NCBI GenBank assembly: GCA_034440635.1
Contig: JAOTON010000959.1
Location: 62,001-126,000 of the forward strand
Length of the DNA: 64,000 nt
Direction of reading: 5' to 3'
Source of the DNA: Lepas anatifera
Taxonomy: Eukaryota; Arthropoda; Thecostraca; Lepadidae
Shown here: positions 1 to 12,374 of the stretch, piece after piece
How the letters are laid out: every line of letters starts with the position of its first letter
How positions within the stretch are numbered: the first letter of the stretch is position 1
The notes under the pieces: generated by a model
Databases searched by the model: none
Told to the model about the DNA's origin: nothing
Seen by the model: only the letters and a program-made list of their open reading frames with translations
Made by a program: the position numbers and the translations under genes

Positions 1-455
1 CTTCTGACATTATTGGTCATCGAAAGCAAAATAAGTAAATTTAAAATCGACTCCAGACACAAATATGGATGCCAGTATTGCGGTTCAAGGTCATTTTCTG
101 GTCACAATGACACCGAATCAAAATTCTGTAAATCGAGAATGTGAATTAACCGATATATTTGTTGTCCACATGTTGGTCGGACATCCAAAATATAATTTCC
201 AAAATTTTGATACCAATGACAGTGAGTTATGTTGCATTAAATTGAACGCTGACATGGTCACCGTGGCAAGTTTCCGGAAGCGACTAATCAGAACCTGGTG
301 CTCCACTAAGCTAAAGCTGGACACTGCTTCCCTGAAACACCCTAAAACTAAATTGAAAACTATGTAAAAATAGTAGTGTTTTATGTTAAGAAATGTTTCA
401 TCAATTTATGACTGAATTACAAATCAGCCAAATACTAACGAACACTTCCAGCAAT
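1..455. other. Flanking DNA upstream of LINE, nothing recognised
   Basis: This stretch ends at the target site of the LINE that follows. It holds one uninterrupted 100-codon frame on the plus strand at 65-367, whose product I do not recognise. The frame shows no signal peptide, zinc-binding pattern or repeat. Its length is compatible with chance, so I do not call it a gene. Confidence 0.5.
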
Positions 456-468
456 TCCTATCTCATAT
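456..468. repeat. Left target-site duplication of LINE-1
   Basis: The 13-bp sequence TCCTATCTCATAT occurs here and again at 3468-3480, exactly bracketing the LINE and its terminal A run. It fixes both ends of the insertion and shows that the element was already 5'-truncated when it inserted. Confidence 0.9.
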
Positions 469-3467
469 GGAAAAGGGCAAAAGGGCAATGGTTTACTCAG
501 GAGCAAAATGGGTTGAGGAGGGAGAAAAGGCTTCACGATATTTTCTGAATCTGTGCAAGAGTAGAGACATGAAGAAACAGATTGATGTACTACGAACAGA
601 TAACAATGACATAATTACGGGCAACAGGAACATATTAGGATATTGCAAAGAATTTTTCCTAAACATATACTCCAGTTGCATCGGAGGTCCCGTGAAAGAC
701 CCCACCTAGATACCAGGTATCGATGTGATGAATTTTAGGTGAGGCTGAATGTCCGCAACTTAGTGAGGAAGATAAGGCAATTTGTGATGCACCAATTACT
801 AGTTATGAATGCAAACAAGCGCTTCAAGGCATGATGAACAACAAGGCTCCTTCTGTGTCGGATTTTCTAAAGAATTTTTCTTGCACTTTTGGGATGATCT
901 AGAGACAATTATTATGAAATATTTTGAGGAAACTAGAGCAAAGGTAAATTTTTCGTAACTCAAAGACGGGGCGTGATAACTTTAATCCCTAAACGAGGTG
1001 ATCAGACACTCCTGAAAAACAAGCGAGCTATTTGCCTTTTAGATATAGTGTATAAGATTGTTGCAAAAGTGATAGCAAATAGGCTGATGCTCGTCATATC
1101 GACATTAGTTGCGCCTGACCAAACTGGTTCCATCAGGGGAAGATATATTGGCATGAGTATTAGGACTATATCCGACATCATTTATTATTGTGATGCCGAT
1201 CATTTGGACGGAATCTTAATGGCGTTGGATTTTAAGAATGCCTTCAACACAGTCGAACATGAATTCATTTACGACGTCTTGGGCAAGTTCAACTTTGGAA
1301 CCTTCTTCATTGATTGGGTAAAAATTTTACATCGGGATGTAGAACTTACAGTTATAAATAATGGTTTCACCTCTCAGTGGTTTAACCCGACTAGGGGTCT
1401 CAACAAGGCTGCCCGCTTCAAGTTTAATATTCTGCCTGGTAGTCGAAATTCTAGCTATTAAAATACGTGCAATGACCAACATTAAGGGAGTAACTGTTTC
1501 AGGAGTAGAAATGAAAATAGCCCAATATATAGATGACACTACCGTGTTTGTAGAGAACGAATACGCGGCAAACCTAGTCTTGGATGTTACAAAACATTTT
1601 GCAGCTGTGTCGGGATTGCAGCTCAATCTTGATAAATGTTCTTTCATGTGGTTGGGAGCGCGGAAAGACTCCCAAAACACTATATGTCAACGTGTTTGTA
1701 GTCAGCAGGTCAAAATTTTAGGAATAAATTTCAGTGCCTTGTATCCTTGTGATAACTTCACGCGAGCGTTTTCTAACATGGAACAGACAATTATCAGCTG
1801 GATGCAAAGGAATCTTACTTTGAAAGGAAACATCACAGTAGTAAAATCTCTTTTTGTTTCCCAGTTTATATATGCAATGACAGCCACAACAATAGAAAGG
1901 AAGGATTTAGAAAAGTTCAGAGCAAAATAATGAAGTTTATTTGGAGAGGCCGACCACCAAAAGTTGCCCAAGGCGTACTGTACCAAGATACGGAACATGG
2001 TGGCTTAAATGCCCCAAACATACTCCTATATACAAGGCAATGGCGTTTCCTGGTTTGGAAAGTTTGTAGGGTGTTCAGACTCAGCTCTTTCGAAAATAAT
2101 TCAGAAAAGGTTAGGTATGCGGCTTGAACACATTTTAAATGTAAATTATGGCGAAGCCTGGATAAAGTCAAGCAAATTCCATTGTTTTATAAGGAAATGC
2201 TCCAATGGCTGCGAGAAGCAGTTCCTTTATCCGAACCGGTTAGCGGTGAGGACGTGAGGAAGCAAATCATATGGAACAATAAAGTACTATGTATTGGCGG
2301 ACGGCACTTCTTTTCCAGGCGATGTACAAGCGTGGCATATTTTTGTTGGACGATTTTTTGACAGCCGAGGACAGATATTGACCGTGAACGATTTCAAACT
2401 AAACATTCCCTCGTCAAAATGAATCCGCTAGATTATATCAGCTGGTGCAGCGCTATTCCTGCACATTGGAAGAGGCGTGTTGCAGGTTCAGAGTCACTCT
2501 CCGTAGATAATAGGTCCATCACACCCAAAATTGAAGTAAACGGCACTTTGATTTCATTCCACTTAGTAAAATCTAAATTTTTCCGATCAAAATGGTTGAA
2601 ACCTGCTGTACCAACTGCCCAAAGTAAGTGGTCAAGCGAAGGCATCGACTTCGCAGGGAATTGGAGCAAAATTTACCATCTACCTTTCACGATCACAAGT
2701 TCCACAAGATTACAGAGCCTACAATATAGAATAATGCACAGGTTTTTCCCACAAGACGTTTCCTATGCATAAGAAACGTTATTGATGATCCGTTTTGTAA
2801 TAGTTGTGGTGAGGTGGATAGCATTCAGCATTTTTTTTCAGTGCGATGAAATCCAATTATTTTGGAATGGGTTAGCTGAAAGAATAAATAGGAAGCTAAA
2901 CCGGGAGAAACAGTTTACCCTTGTGCTAAGCATATATTGTTTGGAAACATACCAGCGTTAGACGCCGTAAATCTTATAATTTTGATTGCAAAACAATTCA
3001 TTGCTTACCGGCGCGCTCGAGAAGAAGTAGTTCAACTAAATCATTTTATACCCTTTATTATCAAGCAATTCAAGATCGAATTAGTTATCGCTAGAAAAAT
3101 AACAGGATCGACAAATTTGAGCAAGGATGGGCTCCGTTCATCAATCAAAATTCAGAATTCAACATTTAGACTTTTACCTTGGATTGGTTCTAGATGATTT
3201 TGGACTTGATTAATTCTGACTGGCCGGTGATGCCGGTCTCTCCATCTACGGGATCATCGCGTATCCGAGCTTGAATTACACGTTATTGAGTTTTGGGAGG
3301 GGGATGGGTGGGCAGAGGGTTTTGGGAGGGATATGATCGTTGTTGAACTGTTGTGACATCCTTGGTGATGTGTTGGTTCGTGTTAGCGTTCCATAATTGC
3401 TTGCATACTATTGGTGGTAAATATACTCCCCTGGGTGTGATGCCCAGTGGGAAAACGTAAAAAAAAA
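469..3467 (+). mobile_element. 5'-truncated L1/Tx1-like LINE, decayed
   Basis: This is a 3.0-kb non-LTR retrotransposon copy between 13-bp target duplications, ending in a run of nine A (3459-3467). In order it holds: the linker before reverse transcriptase (AKWVEEGEKASRYFLNL, from about 512); the fingers and palm (LIPKRGD, LLDIVYKIVAKVIANRL, LDFKNAFNTVEHEF) at 980-1300; the catalytic YIDDT box near 1530; a thumb region to about 1930; and a C-terminal zinc-knuckle-like stretch (CNSCGEVDSIQHFF) near 2797-2845. The last frame (2937-3197) resembles the C-terminus of L1/Tx1-type ORF2. The endonuclease domain and 5' end are absent. Stops and frameshifts break the frame repeatedly, for example near 710, 1390-1430, 1930 and 2260-2420. 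It is a dead-on-arrival copy that later decayed. The clade call rests on the linker and C-terminal motifs and is less sure than the LINE call. Confidence 0.88.
973..1930 (+). pseudogene. Reverse transcriptase region of LINE-1 (frameshifted)
   Basis: Two overlapping frames, 973-1461 and 1361-1930, together cover the reverse-transcriptase palm. The first contains the fingers and motif A (ALDFKNAFNTVEH). The second contains the region after motif B (LIFCLVVEILAIKIR) and motif C (YIDDT, with I where most LINEs have A). The normal GxxQGxPLSP box is destroyed by a frameshift between about 1390 and 1430, so no active enzyme can be made. The thumb (LQLNLDKCSFMWLG) follows motif C as expected. Confidence 0.85.
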
Positions 3468-3480
3468 TCCTATCTCATAT
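3468..3480. repeat. Right target-site duplication of LINE-1
   Basis: TCCTATCTCATAT, identical to 456-468, follows the A run directly. Confidence 0.9.
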
Positions 3481-4550
3481 ACAATTCGCTATTAATGTTT
3501 GGTCGCTCTTGTATTGAAACTGAATTGTTACCCAATCCAGATTGCTGACGGAGCTGTGTTGGTGCGACGGCACATGCGTCTATACCCGGTCTGCCAACCC
3601 TGGCGCCGCGGTGTTGGAAGCGAACAACCGTTATGCTAAAGAGAAGTGATTTTTAAGCTTCAGCTGCCCTCATTAGGATGGTATCCGGCGGCCGCCGAGG
3701 AAGCCAGAGAAAATACAAAACAGCAAATGAGCTCTTGTTTGAGCAGCCCCATAATCCCAAGCATTCTCCTTCAAAGTGTATAAAGTCACAAGATACTTTC
3801 TTTTGAACCTCATTCTATATCCGAAATAGTTATTGGCTTCACAAGCTTGTGCCTCGTTCTGAGAAGCTCCGGCATAATAGAATCAGAATAAATTATCTCC
3901 TTCTCTGCACTATAGTGTTTCCCAGCCTGTTTTGAAGGCTCCACGGCTGGGAAGCAACTAGCTGGAGTGGTACAACGAGCGCATTACCAAATAAAAAGGA
4001 TAAGAACATGTTTAATATTTTGAACGAGATGTCAGGTGTCGAATCATTCACAGTTTCATATACATTTTGAAACTTTCTGCGCACGTTAAAGACGGTTACA
4101 ACAGCTCAAAATAAAGGGCTGCTGAAGACTGCTTTATAGCAGAGTGGGAATACTGCCTACAAGACAGCCGAGGGGAATATAAGTACTGTAATCCAGTACC
4201 AGTTACACCTACATTCTACAATGAAACTCTTGTAGATATTTCATACCGTTCAAATTAAGCTTTGTTTCACGGAATGACATAGTGGAGTCGGAAAATAAAT
4301 AGCTTTGTTATTCGGGATTTTTATCCACTTGAGTATGTAGGAAGTTCAGTTCTGGTGACTCTTCTATTACACTCATCATGTACTAGCTGACTAAAGCCTA
4401 AAATACAGGCTAAAGCTTCCGAACTTGTTGGATAACAAATGCGAGGGCTCAGTTTAGCAATCACACTTATATCCATCCAGCGTTACACTTTCGTTTAAAT
4501 TCACGGGGTGAAAGAACGAGGCATATGATACATATGTCAGTTAGAGCGGT
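3481..4550. other. Intergenic, no gene recognised
   Basis: About 1.07 kb without a supported gene. The only open frame above 60 codons (minus strand, 3893-4084) has no recognisable feature. A small imperfect stem (CCCAGCC...GGCTGGG) lies near 3920-3950. Confidence 0.5.
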
Positions 4551-5372
4551 GTGTTTAGCACCCAGGTGTCAGTGATTGTGTGGGGCTGCGGGCTATCGCT
4601 TGACCGGGTGAGGTCAGCTGGCGTGGCCGGGCATTACCAATACCGACACGGGGTCCGCTGGTATTTAGCGGGGTTGCGGCTGTGGTGGCCGGGCTGTACC
4701 AATACCGACACGGGGTCCGCTGGTGTTTGGCGGGGTTGCGGCTGTGGTGGTCGGGCTGTACCAATACCGACACGAGGTCCGCTGGTATTTGACGGGGGTG
4801 GCTTTGATGGCCGGGCTGTACCAATACAGCCACGAGGTCGGACGGTACCAAAACAGACACGAGGACCGCTGGTGTTTGACGGGGTCGCGCCTGTGATGAC
4901 CGGGCAGTACCAATACAGACACGACCATGACAGGATGTTTATGTCTAGACATGTTGGCAGCGGTGGGTTTTTATCGCTGCTCATCAGGACTGAGATCCAG
5001 AGAGCCTGGCTATGACAAACGAAGATCAGAGTGTTATTGCTTTCCGTCAAGTTATCGATCGGCGATTTTCCGATTTGCGATGGCACGTTTCTTCAGAGCC
5101 CTTCATTCGTCAGTGTCGACGCCTGACATCTTTGGGCGGCACCAGAGACGAACAGTCGTCACGAATCACGACCATCCGGTGCCGTGGGTTGGCGCTCCAG
5201 GCCGTGGAACCCGGCAGCGAACAAACCAATGTTTGTACCTGCGTTCCTTCTCTGCACCTTTGACATCCACCCACTCACTACAGCCGCCGCCATGCCAAAC
5301 GCCAGCTGACCTCTCCAGGTCAGGCGATAACCCGCAGGTCCATACAGCCAGTAACACGTGAACGCTAAACAC
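4551..5372. repeat. Inverted-repeat unit with internal minisatellite
   Basis: The first ~84 bp (4551-4634) reappear as an imperfect reverse complement at about 5284-5372, roughly 70-75% alike by eye. Both arms start GTGTTTAGC and share the block AGGTCAGCTGGCGT. The layout suggests a foldback or MITE-like element, but I find no convincing target-site duplication, so the class is unknown. Confidence 0.6.
4624..4926 (+). repeat. ~62-bp minisatellite, about 5 units
   Basis: Units of about 62 bp with the core GGGCTGTACCAATACCGACA and then GGGGTCCGCTGGTRTTTG repeat around 4625, 4687, 4749, 4811 and 4900, with the last units shortened or altered. Open frames on both strands here (for example plus 4551-5015) are repeat translation rather than genes. 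Confidence 0.85.
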
Positions 5373-5379
5373 GCACATC

Positions 5380-5578
5380 CATTGGCAGATCCAGCAGCAA
5401 ATTTTAAAGGGGGCCAAACCAACGTTTTAGGGGACTAAATTAAGAAAAAATCGCAAAAACATAGTGTTTTTAAAGAAAAGCAGCTAAAATTTGGTCCTTT
5501 TGGGGAGGCAAGATATACATTTTAGGCTTTGGAGAGGGACCACGGCCCCTTCGTCCCCCCACCTTGGATCTGCCAGTG
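5380..5578. mobile_element. hAT-type MITE, family F copy 1 (199 bp)
   Basis: The left end CATTGGCAGATCCA matches the reverse complement of the right end (CACTGGCAGATCCA). Near-identical 8-bp flanks (CGCACATC at 5372-5379, CGCCCATC at 5579-5586) agree with hAT target-site duplication. There is no coding capacity. Family member: 21627-22015; a truncated relative starts at 58261. Confidence 0.75.
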
Positions 5579-5586
5579 CGCCCATC

Positions 5587-6051
5587 TATCTGACATTGTG
5601 AAGATTCCAACGATGAAGGACCACTACTATGCACCACAGCCGCAACCGCATTCAAAGATCAGTAACATTCTTTACAAGCGCATGTTTCAGTGAAAACAAA
5701 TTGCCCGAATCACTAAGTTCTCAGTCAATCTAGAGGACCAGATATATTAAAGGTAAGTTCAAAGCGTCACCATCCCGGGAACACACCAAATCAGATCTTC
5801 ATTAGCCTCACCGCGAGTTCGAGACCCAAAGATCCATTTCACGAAAATAAACCCGGGCGGCGATTCAAGTTCCACCCCCAGGACAAGCCCAAGATAATTG
5901 TGACACCTCTTCCACAAACAATGCACAACACGCCGCTAACCCAGAGTAAACGGTGATAAGGCATTCCGGTCTGAAGAGCTCGTCATAACCCAGCTCCTTC
6001 CCCCTTTCCTTCCGCTCCAGCTATCAGACTAAAGTTGAGATCCTCAGCAGT
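5587..6051. other. Intergenic, nothing recognised
   Basis: Short stretch between a hAT-type MITE and the first family A element. No gene, RNA or repeat structure was recognised. Confidence 0.5.
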
Positions 6052-6836
6052 TTAACACGCGCATTGACGGGGGTCTGAGCCCTCCCTTGTGCATATTAAA
6101 GGTGCAAAACACAGTAAACGGCGTTGGATAGGCCATTCAAATCCCCATCGAAAGTATTTGAATCATTTTTTTCAGGTCACATTTAAGGTTACTAGAGGTC
6201 AAAACATGCCGTCATAGGGATAACATGTAAATGAAGGTTTTCGGTCATTACATCTGAACAAGTAAAGATAGAGCAAAAGAATTGGAACTGTAAGAATCCT
6301 CGCAACAAGCCAAATGGAATTATATATAATATGACCTTGCTAGGTCAAACCAACGATTTAACCTGACCTGAGAGCAGATAAAGGTCGAATTGGGCAAAAT
6401 GTATATAATTAGAACCGTAATGACAAGACAAATATAATGCAGTAAAAATAAATGCTCTATTACTATGCACTACTAAGTTATTGAGGTAAAACCATTTTTC
6501 CATGTATTACCAATAGAGAAATAATGGCTCGTACTTGACCTTAGGTCATCGATATAAAAATACAATGGAAAATATTTTAGAGAACTCGGTGGACCCATTA
6601 TGTGATATGAGCTTCAATCGGATAAGTTCACTCTGTTCCGAATTATGCTATCTTAATTGTTTTTTAGGTCTGTAGGACCTGTACTGGTGACCTGACCTGA
6701 GATGACCTAACCTTAAAATTTTCACCAAAGTTGTAAAATTCTGGGGAAAGCTATGCCAAGTGCGGGCGCTACGCGGCGCCGTTTTTTATCTTTGAAAACT
6801 TGAGGGGCAGCTACCCCCTGTCAATGTGCGTGTTAA
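6052..6836 (+). mobile_element. TTAA element family A, copy A1 (diverged)
   Basis: It begins TTAA-CACGCGCATTGACGGGGG and ends with the near-perfect reverse complement followed by TTAA, so the TTAA is the target duplication. The interior aligns by eye with the other A copies (GGGATAACATGTAAA, AGAACTCGGTGG, CTTAGGTCATCGATAT, TGGTGACCTGACCTGAGATGACC). It is shorter than full-length A (~846 bp) and clearly the most diverged, so it is probably the oldest copy. The GC hairpin (CGGGCGCTACGCGGCGCCG) near the right end is imperfect. It has no transposase and was presumably mobilised in trans by a TTAA-specific transposase of piggyBac or Kolobok type. Confidence 0.85.
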
Positions 6837-8699
6837 GGGACACAAAACTGGAGGTTTAAAACGTTATTCCAAGCAAACATCGCTATTCCAATCAGGGCGC
6901 CACCAAGGCCACACTTTTTCAAAGCTTATTGCGTTTTACTGGCCCCTTCTAACAATTTTAGGCTTTGAAAATTGTATTTCTTAATTAAAAATTAGTCTGT
7001 GACAGGACGACCATATTCTCAAAATCAGATTGACATGTTTTTGGATATTGAGCTGGAGAGGGGCGTCAAGCTTTCTACCCTGAACTAGGGTCAGCCAGGA
7101 AAATGACAGGATTAGGGCTAGGACTGTACAATCCCACTCCATCCCCCAAAATTATATAAAAATAGGCCAAATCCCGTCCCATTTCCCAATTCCAGTCATA
7201 TTACAAAAAAATCCTTTTCCTCCCTACCCCGAGTGAAAACCGAAAATATCCTCCCATCCAGACTCATTCCGTCCCATCTCATAATGTGACTGGGGATTGA
7301 AATTTAGCATTGGCTTATTTCTATCTCACAAAATAAAATTGAGTTCTTACATTATACGTTAAGTATCTTATTTCTACGTCATAAGATACACATGCCGTTG
7401 CCAAGAATATGCATGGTAAACACGCTAAGACATTTTCAATGTCGCTGATGGTGACGAAATCAAAGTTTCTGCGAAAACACTGGAAAAATTGAAAACATGA
7501 AAACCCAAAAATAGTCATGATTTGATGCACATGTCATTTGACGTCACCGCCCGGTTTCAAGAAAACTATGATAAAGCGTTATAACTTTACCTTCTATTTT
7601 CTCTGCAAAAACCTTACCCTATGAGTTAAAATGGGTATCAAAAAGACGAGATATGAATTTCAAGCATTTCTTGAAAGGTCCTCATTCCCTCCTTATTCCC
7701 CATTCTTATTCCCTCCCCGTTCCCAATCCCTGATAGGCCTTTAGTACGAGTCATCCGGCTAGGATTCACGTGAATTTCCCTGGCTCTCAGCAATGCATGT
7801 ACCAAAAGTCGCTATTAACAGCTCTAGGTGATAGGGAAGGTACAAAGATTCCTATAAGTCATTACTAAAAATATGAGAAATCGGCATAAAACCCCTGCAA
7901 ACACAGATAAATGTTCAAAAGTACCTGAAACAGACATCACCATAAACTCACCTGTTATGTCGGCCATGAAAAGGTAAGAAACACAGATCCATAGCATCTT
8001 CAAAAATTCACTCATCTTGTAGAAATATATATCCCGTGAGATTAGCAATAACGGTCGTTAAAATAAAAATGAGTAATACATGATGGAAACATGATTTCCT
8101 TCATTTTTGGTGGGGACAGAAATAATATTTTTGCTTGATTGCGAAAACTCAATCTTTTAACATTTTTTAAGACCAAATCTGGCTACATTTCATCTTGATG
8201 CCACTATCTAGTCTTTATTCGATGTTGTACTTAAGTTTCACTTATTTATCAGCTACAACTCCATTTACTGCGAGGCTCAATAAATCACGTCGGTTTTTAG
8301 ATGCCTCGATGGCGATTGGCGACACTGCAACGGTGCCGGGATGCCGTGTGCCTCGTCGGCTCCGTCGGTCAGTACTGCTGTCAAACAGTCACGGGCTGCG
8401 AAAAACTACCAACGTTTAAGACGATACCGTGGCGATGGAAGAAGCGCGCAGACGCGGCGAAACGTCAGCGTCGACGGCTTAGTTCCAAATGTTTGGATAG
8501 ATGGCTCTGACACTGCGTTAAAGGTAGCGCTGATAAAAATGCGTTGGTAGCTGCACGCATACGATTGACGTGTTGTCCGTTTCACTTTCCATCTGCCCTA
8601 GATGAGCTGTAGAACTGTATTCTATTTGCTGATGCATTACAGACTGTGGATGAAAATCTTCCCTGCCGAAATATGGGCTCAGGTCGGCGTTTTCCTGGC
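6837..8699. other. Intergenic, no gene recognised
   Basis: About 1.9 kb, AT-rich. Antisense frames of 69 and 74 codons (7321-7530, 7824-8048) and short plus frames at 8195-8550 show no recognised motif. 7130-7280 and 7680-7720 are rich in CCC/TTCCC tracts, like the decayed G/C-rich edges of hAT-type repeats elsewhere in the window. Confidence 0.45.
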
Positions 8700-8709
8700 T
8701 ATTGTTATC

Positions 8710-10685
8710 AGACTTGTTGATGACTCAAATTTTTTTTAGTCGACTTAACTCTGACTCACAGCTAAATGGCTGACTCCGATTCTGACTCAACTCACTGAGT
8801 TGGAAATGGTAAGCCGACTCGACTCAAGCCAAATTCAGAAGTGAGTCGACTCGATTCCGACTCAAATCAGCATTGAGTCGGAGTCGATTCCGACTCAGAA
8901 CAGTGGCAAAATATGCACAGAAAAAGTGTTCAATTCCTTCAATAGTATGCAAAATCCAGTATATTTATTCTTGGCGTTAATCTAACTGCACATTTCCTTT
9001 AATAATATGCCAATTTCAATGCATTAATTCATGACAGAAATTATTCCTGCATAGGAATGAAGAAAGATGCTAAACGCGAACAGGTGAGTATGAGGAAGGG
9101 CCTGATGGCTTTGCATTTTAAAGGCATGTCCTTCCACAGCAGTCATAATTGAAGCAATAAGTGATGTTTCAACTGCAGAAAACAGGAATCAATATTTGAA
9201 CATATGGTATTTTGAGAGGCAATCCCTACCCCAGAACATTCTGAAAAATCCCGTGACGAACTTAAATTAGAAATAAATACTACACTGTGCACTGCCCCTA
9301 TCCGGCACCTCACCAAAACCAAAAGCAATGATGAATACTTACTCGCCTTGTCCTCCCAAAAATGCTGCAGTAAACACGTAAACGTTACAGATGGCGCATT
9401 AAAGACATTACGAACCTAGCCTCGAATAGCGCAAACCTGACGATGGATAGCACTTTAAAAATCACGTGATCAAAAAGGCGTAAAAAATCTGCAGGTTCAT
9501 GTTAAGGTAATCATGCCTTCGGGGTACTAAAGCCTAAATGACCAGCCGTGTCAATTGTCATTGTGTTATTCTGCCGGCAGAACGCAAAATAGTATTCCGC
9601 ACGCATGCGCAGTACGGTATCATGGAACGCAAGATACCCTTTGCGCATGCGTAAGGCACACTTGTATGCGTTCTGCTCGGCAGAATAACACGGCTACTAG
9701 CATTTTGTTGCGCACCATGATCGTTTTGTTACTAATGTGGCACGCGCGGGGCAGCAGTGTGTGAGAAGAGTGGTAAATAAACATAATCGGCATCATCATA
9801 ATTTGAAGAGCGGGCTGTGGTTGTTTGTGAGCGAGAGGATTAATGTATATTTTTCAGTTTATCATTTTAACAGTTTTAAATTACTCAGGCTACGCCAGAG
9901 GTAGGACTGATATCCATTTTCCGTAAATAGGCAGTTTTTGATTATCTACCAGTGGGTGTTCTCAAACCACGGCAAATCAAGATAGTACTTTGAAATAATC
10001 AGATAACTGAATCTTTTAAATTCCATTTCGACCCATTTCAAGGCTCATGTGCAAAATAAGATTTTTTGGTTCCCTCTTTCTGATGCTGATACTTTTTTTT
10101 AGTGTTTTAGCCGGAGAAAGGAAGAAAATAGAAAAGAAAGATATGGTTTCCTAAGAGTGAATTACCTTTTGCATGAGAGTGAGCTTAGAATTTTGGATGG
10201 CGTGCATTTTGAAAGTTGAAAAAGTTTGATTTTGTGCCTAATCACACATTTTTCGGTATAATTCTGCATGCCATTGCTAGGAATAAATGGAAAAAAACTA
10301 TCAAATGTGTTTGCTTTTTATACTATATTTTACATAACTTGTGTTGCTAACAGCTGATCCAGGCATGGGTCTAGTGTGGATATGAGAATAATGAATTACC
10401 TGCTAGTACCAAATAGCACTATGAAATCCTTCAAAATTAGATTTGAAAATTTCTAAAATGTCAGTCATGTGATCACTTATGTTAAGAAAATAGTGTTGAG
10501 TCGACTCAACTCTTGACTCACAGCATGGAGGATGACTCCGATTCTGACTCGACTCAACTGGTCGTCCAGTTGAGTCGACTCCGATTCAACCCAAACATGA
10601 AGTTGAATCGACTCAACTCTGACTCGAGCAAAATTTGAGTCGACTCTGAGACGACTCCGACTCTGAGTCGCGACTCAACAAGTCT
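8710..10685. mobile_element. Foldback element with GAGTCGACTC-rich ends, 10-bp duplication
   Basis: The 10-bp sequence TATTGTTATC sits immediately outside both ends (8700-8709 and 10686-10695). The ends are inverted (AGACTTGTTGA at left, TCAACAAGTCT at right). Each end carries about 190 bp (8710-8900 and 10496-10685) dense in GAGTCGACTC, GACTCCGA and TCGGAGTCG, which fold on themselves and on each other. The 1.6-kb interior has no transposase-like frame. A 9-10 bp duplication with long terminal repeats suggests a Mutator-like (MULE) or foldback element; the superfamily is inference. Confidence 0.8.
9563..9691. repeat. 129-bp long palindrome (hairpin MITE-like)
   Basis: Outer arms GTGTTATTCTGCCGGCAGAA (from 9563) and its reverse complement (to 9691) differ by one inserted base over 23-24 bp. 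Inner segments also pair (ACGCATGCGC with GCGCATGCGT). It lies inside the foldback element. I see no clear target duplication. Confidence 0.75.
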
Positions 10686-10779
10686 TATTGTTATCGACTT
10701 TGTTATCGATTTTAGATGGAGGCGAATGTTCACAATGGCAGCCGGCACATCTGAGTTGGAATGGGGAGAGCCCAGAGGG

Positions 10780-10980
10780 GGTCTGGTCCCCCATTTTCCC
10801 CGAAAAATTACTATTTCAGTCGAATTTGAAATGGAGCAGAAGATCTTGTAACCAACCAGCGCGGAAAATAATCCTAAGCCCCAATCCGATGAGTCTTTGG
10901 TTATAGAGGGAAACGTTGTTGTCATTAGTGGGTTGAAAATTACAAAGTCTCCGTCACTTTTGCCGGTGGCGACGCTTATG
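10780..10980. mobile_element. Fragment of hAT-type MITE family E
   Basis: The end GCCGGTGGCGACGCTTATG (10962-10980) is the same terminus as in the intact family E copy ending at 58073. Internal TTTTCCCCGAAAAATTACTATTTCAG and nearby sequence resemble other hAT-type MITEs loosely. The left end was not found, so the left coordinate is approximate. Confidence 0.45.
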
Positions 10981-11973
10981 CACCTATGTATACTTTTCTG
11001 GGTGTTTTATTGGCCACAGAGCACATTGCAATATACTATTCGTGTTTAACAAGGATGCAGTCAGCTGAGGTATTTGGTCTTATTCGCAGTATGGGCCCGC
11101 CATGTCACTCTGCGACGCACCAACTCCTAAGGACGTGTAGCTTCGCCTAAATTCACCCTGTTGGAAGGTATTCTGGGGATCAAGATCTCTTTTATGCAGC
11201 ATTCCCACCCGATATTTATACCGGGACCAGTGTCGTAGAAACCCAATGCGCTCCTATGCCAATTGACAACAGGTTCTGGGGTAGCTCGTTAGTCAGACGG
11301 TGGATAAGACAAGACATCATTGTTACATCACATCCTGTGATATAACGCCAATTGTTTCTGTAATTACCAAAGGCCAGACATATTTCCTGACTTACTGACG
11401 CATTCAATTGCTTTTAAAAAATCCAAAACATGCCTGAGGAAAATTTGACTGCGCGAGAGATGTTCCTTACTCTTCTATCTTATTGTTCTACTCTGCGTGG
11501 AAACTATAACGCATCACCAGGATAAAAATATTTAAGTTCAGTACGATCACAACGCATGAAATACAAAAAGTGACAACAGAACAAGAAGCCCAAAGTACGG
11601 TGCACGGTGGCTTAGCTTAGAGCCTAAAAAGAACTTACATAACTTATGCAATTTAATTCGATAACAAATGATTACTTTCCACTGAACTTGACGAAGCACC
11701 TCTCTGAAAGAATATTTTTTCACTACAGAACTTACAATTATCAGAGGGTATACATATGAAGAGTTTTCAACGTCTATGAAAGGATTAATTTGTAAAAGTA
11801 ATGTGGTTTATTCAAATTATAAAAATATGGTAAATCTGCAGACGCAGAGCTGAAGGTGCGGATATTAGCTACGTTCTAGCACCTACACACCGCACCATAT
11901 TCCTCTTCTTTATACTGAGCTTAACAATCTGATAAGAAACTGGTCTTACCCTGATCCGTCGCACTCGGGGATT
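10981..11973. other. Intergenic, nothing recognised
   Basis: About 1 kb with no supported gene or repeat. A 63-codon antisense frame at 11216-11407 has no recognisable feature. Confidence 0.5.
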
Positions 11974-12374
11974 CTAACACGTGCACTGGAGGGGGCTCGG
12001 AGCCCCCCACCTATTTTTCCGAAGTAGGCAGAGAACTGTTCGTAGCCGAAAAGGATACTCAGTCTCATCTGACAAAATTTAACAGCACGTCGATTGGTGA
12101 ATTTTTTGAAAATCGGTCGATCAGATTTTCGACTTATAGATTTTCAAAGTCAGACCTGGAGTTTTGAGATCGCCACAATCATACAATCTTGTCTTATAAG
12201 CGGGGTGATATATTAGGGTGACCTCACATGAATGTCAAGGTCAGAGGTCCAGGTCATATAAGCACTTTCAAGCTCATTTCCCCAGTTCTTCCGGTCAAAT
12301 GGCATTAATCAGTCTGACGTAAACTGTTCTATGATGTCATGGTTAAAGTAACTTAATATCAGGGTTAAAGTTCA

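Noticed and set aside
4551..5086. Overlapping 144-154-codon frames on both strands
   Set aside because: The peptides simply repeat the ~62-bp minisatellite unit, and the frames are broken by unit-length changes.
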